Shown piece by piece: positions 1 through 12,000 of a DNA stretch of 64,000 nucleotides. Both the position numbers and the translations under genes were made by a program. Source of the DNA: Micrasema longulum. Lineage: Eukaryota; Arthropoda; Insecta; Trichoptera; Brachycentridae. The notes under the pieces were generated by a model. It saw only the letters and a program-made list of their open reading frames with translations. It made no database searches and was not told where the DNA came from. Positions within the stretch are counted from its first letter, which is position 1. The number at the start of each line of letters is the position of its first letter. Location: NCBI GenBank assembly GCA_022494885.1, contig JAGVSM010002391.1, positions 87,659-151,658 on the forward strand, written 5' to 3'.

Positions 1-47
1 AATGGACTAATCCCGATGACACGGAACTCGGAGTTCAGATAGTCAAG
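1..47 (+). CDS. TBC1D30: TBC1D30 exon (partial at window start)
   Basis: Reading from base 3 the exon encodes WTNPDDTELGVQIVK and ends in AAG before the donor GTAATC. It supplies the I and, with the next exon, the D and R of the TBC arginine finger. Its acceptor is outside the window. Confidence 0.8.
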
Positions 48-3000
48 GTAATCCTTTAAAACCTTACAATAGGCTTTCCTATCCTATTACTATAATTTAA
101 CCATTATTGAATTTCGAATCAACACAATTGCGGCTTGTGTAATAAATAAGTCGTTAGCTTTATATATTTAGTACAGTAAGGGGCCCATTATAATGTATAT
201 GTTGAAATAAGAGTGTGTTTACCATAATATCTAGAAAATCATTTAATGGATTGAAATTTACCTAATAATACGTACATATTTCATTGAAATAATGTATCAA
301 CATTGACGTTATTAATTATTACACCCGCAAACCTCAAGATACGTACTGACAAATTTTAATATATTATTTTTTATTTTTTCAAAATGATAATTTGAATTAG
401 TCATATCAATAAATATTATTATTACCACTAACCGTAATCTCAATTTTCAAAATATTTTTATTACGGTTTTTGTACTCCTCTCTTAGTCATAACGGGAATG
501 ACATTTTGGTGGGCAATAATTCATTTAGAAAGCAAAGCTTATTGAAAATTATTGTAGGTATTATTACTATTATTGCGGATAATTTATATAGCGCCATTGA
601 TGTGAAAATAAATTCAAGGGCGCTGTACAATAAATATCCCCAAACATATTTCATAGCGCATGGACGGTTGGGATTCTAACAGAAAAATTAAAACAAAACT
701 CGATTAAAAAAACATGGTTTTTGGAACATGTCGTTTTGTTTTAAGGGCTCCTGGAAATATTGCGTTTTTGAATTATGACTATTTTATTAAAATATTTCAT
801 TTTACAGGACCTGCACAGAACTGGGTGCTCTTTATTTTGTGGATCAGAAGGAGTAGAAAATCAAGCTGTTCTGAAAAGAGTTCTTCTGGCTTACGCAAGG
901 TTAGCTTATTATTTTAAACTTGGAAACCTTACGTTTGTACAAACCCCGTATAACCTAACAATTCGTCGATTCGACGAACAATTTTTGAGATGGATACATG
1001 TTACATGATACATGTATAAAAATACATGTTTTTGTTATGTTTAGACACATATATGAAGCAAAGGTTATATTGATGAAAAAAACTTTTCATATAAATTTTG
1101 TTAAAAATGTGTATGTTTTTAAATAATTTTTAGTATGGCACTAATTTTTAGAGCTTGGAGATCATAATGTATTATGTATATATGTACTTTTTAAAAGATA
1201 AATAACGTAAAATAGCACCTTTTCTTTATCGAACTAACATTATAAGATTCTCATTACTCGGAAAAAATGTAAAAGCTATTTTTTAAAAGCGCAAGTTACG
1301 CAAAAATCTACTTTATGTTCACCACAAATTGAAGTTTCACACGTTTTTTCTTTTTCAAAACTCGCTATTCGTCCCAAACACCGTTTTGGTTTTTATTTTA
1401 TAAATTTAGCAGTGCATCGATTGACTAGAAAGAAAAAAGACTTTAAACATTATTAATGTTTTATAGTTATTTTTCAAAAAAAGGTAATCACTTTAACGCG
1501 CTGATAGTTACCATTAATTATTTATTTCTACTTTATCGGGTAAAGTACTAATACGCCACCGGCTAATAGAGTCACCCATACGGACAAAAACCATTAAATG
1601 ATTATTAACTGCGAAGCTAGTGACAGTTTACAGCAAAACAACTGGCTCTATGTACTTAGATCGAAAATTGTCAGCGCAAACTGAAACCGTCCGTTACACG
1701 TTTGTTGTAAAACTAAAAACCAAACCAAAAGTTTAGAACGCTTTTATTCTATGCAATAGAGCTGAAGGGTTTCTCTTTAAGCGGTAGCTAATTATTGCGC
1801 CTAAAGTCTACATTTGATATTATAGGTAGGTTTATGCTGTCAAGATTTGTCTTCCGCCCTTGTACCTTTAAACTGGGATTTGTACTCCCGCCAATGTTCC
1901 TCTGTATTCTCAGGTTATAATAATCTCCGGTTATAATAAGGAAAATATGTGTTAATTGTTTCTGTATTGCGCCCTGTAATTTCCATCTTGTTCACTATTT
2001 TAGTGTTTGTACAAAGTTAATAAACATGGACCAAAATAATAACATTTCTGAATATATGAGTCAAGATAGAGAAGTAGTACAGAGTAGAAAATGACGAAAT
2101 AAGTATATATAACTCGCACGTTAAAAAATCTGAATACACCAAAATACGTGATTACCTCAGGGTAACAATTATCTAGAGAAGCCCTTAACTCTATTGCATA
2201 GAACAAAAGCATTCCAATTTTTTGGTTTTGTTTTAGTTTGGTTTTTAGTTTAACACCAAACGTGTAATGGACGGTTTCGGTTAGCGCTTACAATTCTCAA
2301 CCCAAGTACTTACGACGTGTTGTATTACTGTCATCTGTAGCTAAGTCCGTGGTCAATAATCATAGAATGGTTTTTCTCCGTATGGGATCCTCTATTAGGT
2401 TATTACTCTACCGCACTATGTCTGCAAATTTGGTGATGTTCACGTTTTAAATGAAACCTGGTATATTTTAGATTTTGAAACTCCAGCCTAAAAAAATATT
2501 AAGCTTCCATTCAAAATAAGTGAAGCAAGAGTTTTTATTCACCAAAAGCAAAAATAATATTTGATTTCCTACATACGGCGTACAAACTGCATATAATCAG
2601 ACTCCCGAAGAAGAAGGCATATCGAATTTGAAAAAATTTCCGACACAATCTAAAATTTAAAAAAAATCAAATCAGTGGGTTGCGTTACTAATACCGATGT
2701 ATTGATGCTGATGAGACAATCATTAAATTCAGATTTTTTACTTTAGTTTATTTTTACCTATGTTATAACAAAAATTAATAAACTTAAAGTTTGAAGTAAG
2801 CAAATCTTTTATTTTTGTCGATTACTTTAGATTTACAATAATGTAAAATAATACTAATTTTATTTATTTACAAGTTTATTAACATATATTTTATAACCTA
2901 TTTCTATAAATCTAACCAAATATACAACTAATTTTGAAAATGTGAAATTTTCAATTGGATCGTGGATGCATTTGTAGAAGAATATCGAATTTCGAAAAAA

Positions 3001-6000
3001 CGACTATTAGAAAAACTTTCTTTTAGAATTCTTTCAGCCTTAGTAATAACGAAACGTTTTTTAAAACGATTGTTCATGTGATTTGGCGCGATTTGGCGCA
3101 AATCACAGAAAACCCTCTTCTGAAAAAATACGTTTCAAGCAAATGTAGTTTTAAAAAAAAACGATTCTCGCGTGTTCGTCGTGCGAAAAGTATCTAGGAT
3201 TGAATTTATTAAATATAATTGGAAAAATGAACCGAATCAAAAAATATTATTTAGATTATTAAAGATATTAATAAAGCTCTTTAGAGAGTTATTTCAAATA
3301 CAGAGTCTTATTATTGTGTAATATTGATAATATAATTAGATTTTATTGTTGGATATTATCAAATAAGTTATTTTTCTTTTATTTGATTTAATTCTTTTGT
3401 ATTTTGTACAAAAACTCGTGTTTTGTTATTTTCCAAAAAGATAATTGCCTTCGTTATATTTTGAAGATACATCCTTTTTCCAAAGTAATGCGATCTTTTT
3501 TCGTTATTTTTGAATAAATTGAGAGTCTTGAAAAGAAATGTTTTGACGATATCATTTAATAACCATTGAATTTTCTTACCAAGTTATTTAATATCGCAAA
3601 TATAAAGGAATTGTTATCCATTAACTGATTGAGTAATTATTAACTATTTGAATATCATAAATAAGATATTGTTGTTCTATTATTTAATAGACGAATAAAA
3701 CTTATTGAAAATAACATTTTAGGAATTCTCTAAGAAGAGATATCGTATATTAATTACATCATTGGTAATATTTTATTTTAGATGGAACAAGGCAGTTGGT
3801 TATTGTCAAGGGTTTAACATGCTTGCTGCCTTGATTTTAGAAGTTATGGACCGTTCTGAAAGTGACTCTCTAAAGGTAATATTTTCATATTATTTGTATC
3901 TCCCTATATGGCTATTTTTACAAACTGAAAGCGTTCAAAGTATTTTGAAGATTTCTTCTTCTTTTCCACATTAATTCCTAGGTGGAGCATGTAGACGTCA
4001 CTAAACGCTACCAGGAAACCCTATCGCCAACCAGCACTATCGCCTCCACCCACGTTAATCTCGCGTCCCTTAGTTTTACCCAACAATGGCGAAAAATTGT
4101 CATCAATGGTTTCCCAGGATGGCGAAAGCCCGTAGGTGTGAAGAAGAGGTACCTTGGAATAAGGCTCTCTTGAGGCATCAGCAGGACGTGTCCAAGCCAG
4201 GTCCACCGCCGCACCCTTAAAAACGCTCAAAAAGTCGTTTGGGCCATATCCATTAAATAAGATGTAATCCTGACAGAGCAATGAAATGAACCCACCCCTT
4301 ATGTGTTGTTTCATCGATTACGAGAAAGCATTTGATAGTTCGCATCGACCATCTTTCTGGAAAATTCTCGATGCGTACCTACGGAATTCCTCCCTAGATT
4401 ATTGATGTCATAAAAGCGCTTCACGTAGACAACAATGAGGAAGTTTAGTGTTTTTTTTTATTTATTTTTATTTGATAGTATACCATCGAACTTAGCCAAT
4501 AGAAATAATTTTTGTTATGTATCGTATTTTCATCGCCGTGATTTATTTAAGTTTTGTAATAACTCCGACGTCACGAGCTCTCGCCGGTAAGGTGTCGAGA
4601 CATTTAAGTAGAGCCACGTAGCTATTAAAATATACTAAACGCCGAAAAAAATGGCTTCCTGGAAACCGAAAATCTTTCACAAAACATATCAACGCTGTAA
4701 TTGATGAGTTGATTCACAAGAACTTGTGACGTCATTCAAACTAGTTCATTTTTATTGAAACCACTATTATATATTTTTTCATACATTTTCAAGAAACTTT
4801 GCCGTACAATCAAACGCTCTATTTCTTACGGCGTTTTAAAAAAAAGTAGCGAAAAGCTCCATCTGTAATCAAAAAGGGGGAAAAGGGACAATTTTGAATC
4901 GGTTACAAAAATGTGAATTGTATTTAAAAATACAGCTTGCCCACCACATACCGCACACTGCATCAGAGGACGTAAATCTCCTTGGCAGTGACCACATACA
5001 AGGAAACATTCGCTCGTTGACATGATCACTTCGCCGAAATAATTACAAAACTTTTTAAAAGCCTTAAAATTCTTTTAAAAGCCACCAGATCTATTAATCC
5101 GACATGACCTATAACACGGCCACGGATAGTAGCGAGAAGCTCCATTCGGTAATCTTAGATTGGGGGGAAGGGACAAAACCTTTCTTGAAAACTACAATTC
5201 CAACTTTTGTAACCGTTTGGTTAATTACTTTTTAAATATGTAGACATAGCGTTGCTTTATCATTGTTTACATTGAAAGCCTCTAACACCCACCCGGATTT
5301 CTTTTAAAACTACCATGGCCTCTTTTCAGATCCGCACTTACAAAATCACTTTTAAGTTCTTACAAACAAATAAATCGTAAGAAGACAATTTTCGCATTTA
5401 ACGGTGCACATATTTATTGCACTAATTGCAACGCATATCAATCGTTTGTTTAAGTATTAGAAGGCCAGGTTTACCTATACCACGGGGCTTTTGAAGTATG
5501 AGAGCGAGCAATCACCTTTTAAATTTAACAAAACACGTCGGCCTATCGTAAATCGAACCTTTGACCCTATAACATGGTAACTTAAAATTTGGAATGTCCG
5601 ACTAATAGTAAATTTCGTATTCTGCATCCATCAGTTGTTGGTTAATTGTGATTTTTTTCCTGGCTTTCAAGGTCTTCAAACAACCCTTTTATATTTATGT
5701 TGTACTGTTTCAGGTGATGATTTACTTGATCGAAGCAGTCCTTCCCGAAGGATATTTTGCCAACAATCTCCGCGGCTTATCTGTAGATATGGCGGTATTT
5801 AGAGATTTACTGAAACTTCGACTCCCTCGCCTGTCTGCACATCTCGATAAACTCCAAAAGGGAGCCGCTGAGGGTAATACTTAGTTTATAAAATAAACAT
5901 AACCACCTTTGTTTATTTCAAGAAACTTTCTAATAAAATAAAAAAAGATATATGTATATAAATCTACTTATTTTTAACACACATTTTTTAAAACTATTTC

Positions 6001-9000
6001 TCTAAGATATTCCTAAATGATATATTTTTAATGATTCGTATTGTCAGTGATGTCTGTATTGGGTTCTTATGTTACAAAATTATTATCGATGCATTAATTT
6101 TTCATTGAATTATTTTTTTGGTTAAAAGGGTTAGAAAAGCAATGCTTCTTCAAATACTAACTATTGTAGGAGTAATATCGAGCTGCAAATAATATCGTCT
6201 ACGGATTCGTAATTCTGTAAGAGACAATATTCAAGAGACGGTACAGAAAATTTGGAAAAAACGAATTATTGTTTTTTTTTATTACACCGTTAACCTAGAA
6301 ATTTGATCCAGAATGATAGGTCCAAATTTCACGTTCCTACAACTTACAACATACATTGATAAATATTTTTAAAAGTTGTAAAATATTTTTAGGTAGTGTA
6401 TACGAGCCACCCCTGACTAATGTATTCACAATGCAATGGTTCCTGACTCTCTTTTGCAACTGTCTCCCTCACGACACTGTACTCAGGGTATGGGACTTAG
6501 CCTTTCTAGAGGGAGATGCGGTACTCTTAACCACTGCCCTCGCCATTTGGGACACTCTTCAAGAGTAAGTACCTAATTTTGGGACGAATGTTGAAAAACT
6601 TTATTAAATTTCGCGTTTTGTTTTGTAAGTTATTAATTAAACTAATAAACGTGACATTTTTTTTTTTAATTTCTTAAATTTTCTTATTTTTCATTTATTG
6701 TTTTTACATGAAATTTGTAGTTGAAATTCCGTAATACTCATGTATATCTTGCAAGGAGCTTCCGAGATCGGTTCCCGGTGAAATCACTAAAAGTAAATTA
6801 TTGATTTTGCGTTTATTTTGAATAACTTCATTTCATAATCTTAATATTAGGACTATAAATATATAAATATTTATTTATTTTTTAACATTTTTTGATTTAC
6901 ATTTATTATATTTTATTTATTTATTTTATTTATTATCATTATATTACATACACAAAATTATAATTTACGTAAAGTTGCTTTGACTGTCTAACTAGGGTTA
7001 TTTACCCCGTTCTAAAACAGTCAAAAAATATAAAAAACAGTAATCAATTTTTAGAAACAGTTATAAAGATACATGACAAAGTGAAAAACAAAGTAAAAAA
7101 TGGAGTAAAAATATGGTAAAAAATGTAGTAAAAACATAGTAAAATTGTAGTAAAAACATAGTAAAATTGTAGTAAAAACATAGTGAAAATGTAGTAAAAA
7201 CTTCATTTATAAAAACAAAAAAATCCCACATAGGCATGGCCTGTGTGTGGGTGTACTGAATCTAGAATACGTCATGAAATCTATGGTTTAGATTCATTTA
7301 TGAATATATATTTTTTTAAATCTAAGTTACAACCTTTTTTTTTGTTTTTTTTAAATGAATTATGAGTCAGTGAAAAATATTAATTAGAAAAAATAAAAAA
7401 AGATGTAGAGCAAAAATTATTAAATTAAATTTAGGCAATTTAATTAGGAATAAATACGATTTAAAAATAAATGTGATTTTTCTCCAGCTTAGATACCAAT
7501 TACATTAATTTAGTCAATTACATTACACAATATAGTTTAACGTAATTCACATACACTTGGTTAGTTAGTACTTAAAATAGAGAGATATAAACAAAAATAA
7601 AGTATGACTACCTACAATTCTATTTGTATTGCTATAGGTATACCATGGCTATTTTGCTAACTGCTACTCTAGCCAGCAGTATATTTGTTTGCTCTTTCCA
7701 ATAAACATTGCGTATATTTTAATTTCAGTCGCATACTAAAAGTAGAATCGGCAGACGAATTCTATTCGGTAATGGGTGAGTTAGCGAGAGAGACTCTTGA
7801 AGCACCACCAGGTAAAGGAGAACAACTTCTTGCTGCAGCTGGCAGACTTGGTCCAGTTCCTGAACTACAAAAACTAAGGGACAAACACAGATACAACATA
7901 ACTCCGTGGGCACAATCGGTAAGCAAACATTACTAACAGCCAATGACAGGTCATAAGCCCTGTAAATGCCTTGACTTCCATATTCACTTATTTAAGGCAT
8001 TCTCCATCCCTGTTGTAATTTGTTAATTACTAACAGATATATGCAAAAAAAATAACAATAACGACCATTTTGACGGTTTTGGCATTTTATACCTATATAT
8101 TGTAAGATGACCTTTTAAATAGCAGTGGTTTTTTGTACGGGTCAACTGAATTTTTAACTACCTCCTTACACACTTGATTATCCTCGGCTGCAGTCGGATT
8201 AAAAAAATAGAGGCAATTACTTTTTAGTCTCAAGTTAGATGTTATGGGTGACTATGTCCGTTTTCATCTTCATGGATTGTAAACAGAAGAAAAAACTATC
8301 AAGACTTCGTCTCACTATAAATTTACGAGGCAGATTTTTTTAAATTTAGGTTTATTCATTTAATCCTATTACAAATACAAGATTACAAAAATGTTTAATA
8401 CTTTTCAAATTATTGAAATATTATACAAAAAAAAAGTTGTGTGATGGACAATAAATTTTGTGAATAGTTTTGTTTTCATCGGTGGGCCCTGGGTTTAATT
8501 GACACCCGAAAGGTTAACTAATAGAATCTTATTACAGCAATAGTTTTTATGATTTAGTGCCTTATGCAAAAGATATTTAAACTGTAATTAAGGTTATATA
8601 AATGCCTGGCATTATACTATATATTATATTAATCACTTTGATTGGGGATCAAATATATAGTACTGTATAAAATTTACTAAGGACTTTCATGAATGGGGAA
8701 ATATCACATCTTTTTTATATTTTTAAAGTAATCAGGGCCCATAAAATAATGTCCGGAAAAAAAAAATCCTACTTATTAGTAGCGTATAAAATATTTCTAT
8801 TTTTTTAATTTTTAATTCCCGTAACGCTCATTGCATTGGCCACGCCCCTAATACGTCACGATTCATGTTCATTTGTTCCAAAAAATTTGCATAAACCCAG
8901 TAATTACAGTACACGAATAATAAAAGAGGTAATTGAAATACACAGACACCCAAATATAAACAAAGACGACGGACTTAAATTAAACTCAACATGGTTCCTA

Positions 9001-12000
9001 GCACTACATACTACAAAAACAAATAGAAATTTGCCTACTGCCGACCTCGACACGGTACAAATTATAGGTACATACACACATTTTTTTTTTCTACAAAACA
9101 CGCAGTTTACTCTGAAGATGGCTCCTGCAATGGTAGCCGAAACGTCGGAACAAATCCAACACACACGGTATCACCCAAAAAATAAACATTGAAATCGTGA
9201 AGCAACGTTAACGCTAACCCCGTGATATGGAGCGTATATATACCTAATTCATAAAAATGTTTTATTTATCAGGTACAGTCAGCGGCTAAAAAAGGACTAA
9301 GATTATTTTATTCAGAAGACGAAACAGACTCCAGCGACGATGGAGATAAACTGGCTTTGACAACAGCATATGGACTACAAGTAAAAAATCTTATAATTAA
9401 TTTAAAATTGTTGATGGAATGTACTATTTCTACATTTTTCCTTGTTCACCAATTTTATTTTATTTATTTTTCTAGAATAAATAAATAGTTTAATCGCTAT
9501 TCTGTTGTTTTACATTGAACGGATTGAATCTCATTTTTTTCTCAAATGTATTATTGTAAGTTTCCAAATATTTATTAGATAAAACAGCATACAGAAATAA
9601 AGGATAAAGAAAACCCGCTAGGCCAGCTTATCAATGGAATTTTATTTTTACAGAGGTAGATGTAAAAATTAGTTACATAAATTTAGAAAATAATACGAAT
9701 ATTATTTGAAACGTGATGATATTTATTATAATACTAAAAATCTCGATCACTGGTGAAAAATTATGGAATTAACCATATGCATATTCTTATTATTATAAAT
9801 TAAATGCATCTCCATCCAAGAAATGTCAGTAAAAAAACTCAATCTATTAATGATACCTATGTATGTGTTTTCGATTTATTTCGATTAAGTCGTTTAAAAG
9901 TTATATAAAATCAAGTACTTGTTTATTTAGTAGTTCATGTCATTAAAATGAGAACATAGTCTTAAAGTGCTAGTCGGTCAAAATAAATAAGTGGAAGTGT
10001 ACCAAGTATTTTTTAAATTAATAACTTATATGTAAATATAAGTTATTACATCATTACAATGGAATTCCATAAAAAATTGTCAATAAATAATTTAAATGAA
10101 AGAACATAGTCTTATAAAACTTCATATTTGTTATTGAATACGTGCAGTATTATTTAATACGTCCTCTTGATATTTTTAATGATGCTGTTTTTAGACGTTT
10201 TTGCTTATTTTCTGCTATAAACCGTTTAACTAAGAATTGTTAAAACATCTCACTTCGTCATGTTTATGTTACTGTTAGAGTGTGTTTTATCTTGATTATA
10301 TTTATAACCGAGAACTTTATGTCTGCAGAGTGGCGGTCGAGGAAGAGGTACTCTTGTAGCTGCTGGAGTGTTTGGCCACCCAGACCGAGAGCGCTTGGCA
10401 CTGGATATATCAGCTCTTAAACAACAATATGAGAGACTACGAGAGCGACAGCGGCAAGCGCATATTATCCTGGCTGCTGCATGTGCAAGACAATCACATG
10501 GTGAAATTCATCTTCATAGAGACATGGAACCTTGTTGTTCTCACTAACTCACATTTATTATGAATTCTTGTTTTTCAGTCGGAGTATCAACTCCACCGGG
10601 CCCCATTTCAATGAATCATTTGTTACTTGGGAAGCGTGCTATAGTTAGCACAAGAGGTCGACGCCTTGGACCCCCGCAAGGATCTATTCCACCTTCCAGA
10701 ACTCTAAAGACTCCTAAAATGTCAGCTAAGATTCCAAATAAACAAAAATCAGAGACGTTGAATTGGAAAGATGAAAATAATAAAAAAGTCTTAAATAGAA
10801 GAGATTCGATAAATTGGAAGGATATAAAATTATTAACTGATCAAAGTGATGATGCTGATGAAAATAATCCAGATGAAACGGGTAAACAACTATCTGAATC
10901 TGAATTAAATGAAATTATGAAATCATCTATGAGGAGTAGAAGAAAAAGTGAGTCATCTTCCTATAGTGAATGTTCAGAATCAAGCACCTCAACGAGTTTA
11001 TGTGATGAACCAAATAGAATGAGTGATTTTGATTCAGAAGCTCCCAGTGTTAGTGATAATTTATGCACAGAAGATGAAACAATGCTCGACTCTGGCGCAG
11101 ATATTAATGTTATGCAAACTAAAGATTGTAAAAATAATGAAGAAAACAGTGTAATTTTAGAAAATAAAAATAGTTCTTCTGAATTCGGAACATATGTACA
11201 GGAATTTGAAGAACTCTTAGATAGAACAAATAATATCGGCTGCGACAAGGGATTATTATGCGTTTTACCCGATGAAGATACTGTTATAGCAAATAAAAAG
11301 CCCGACAGTAAAGACAATTCCATAAAAACTGATGATAATTTAGAGAAAAAAGATAATACTGAAAATGATTTCCATGAGTTTGTTGATTCTAACAGAGGTA
11401 AACAACTTCGTAGCTATCTGAATGAATTTAAAATTGCAGATTACGCAACAAATACAGATATTTTAAAGTCAAAAGATTCTGACTTTACAGAATTATCAGA
11501 AAACGCTATTGGACTTAGCGAAATTCAAACATTTGATGTTGAAGCAGTTACAAATTCAACAAAAAAAATTGATACAAATGACAAGACATTTACTAAAGCA
11601 ATTAGTACGATAGATTACAATCCAAATAGTTGCGATCGATCAATAAGTAGTTCATTAAGTTCAATAAGTCCGATTCGCAGGTCAACACCAAGTCATGCTG
11701 AAAATACAACGTTTTTAAGTTATAAAAGCCCGTGTAGAGATTCAGATGTACCTAGTGAATTTAGTGAGGATGAAAAACCTATTGTTCTTAAGATTGACAA
11801 ATATTTCGAACACAGCCCGGAGTTCTTCGGTGCCCGAAAATCAGGTTCATACATAAGTTCGGATGAAGAAGAGGATAAAATATCCAAAAAATATAAAAAC
11901 GATAATATTTCATCAATCAAATTAGATTTTCCTTTGCAATGCTCCAATGATAAAATCAAATCGGAGCATAAATCTCACAACCATTTAAACAGAAAAAAAA

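Noticed and set aside
10961..11323. Reverse-strand ORFs inside the giant TBC1D30 exon (also 11720-11959 and 13040-13336)
   Set aside because: Shadows of a real coding exon; low-complexity Ser/Leu content only.
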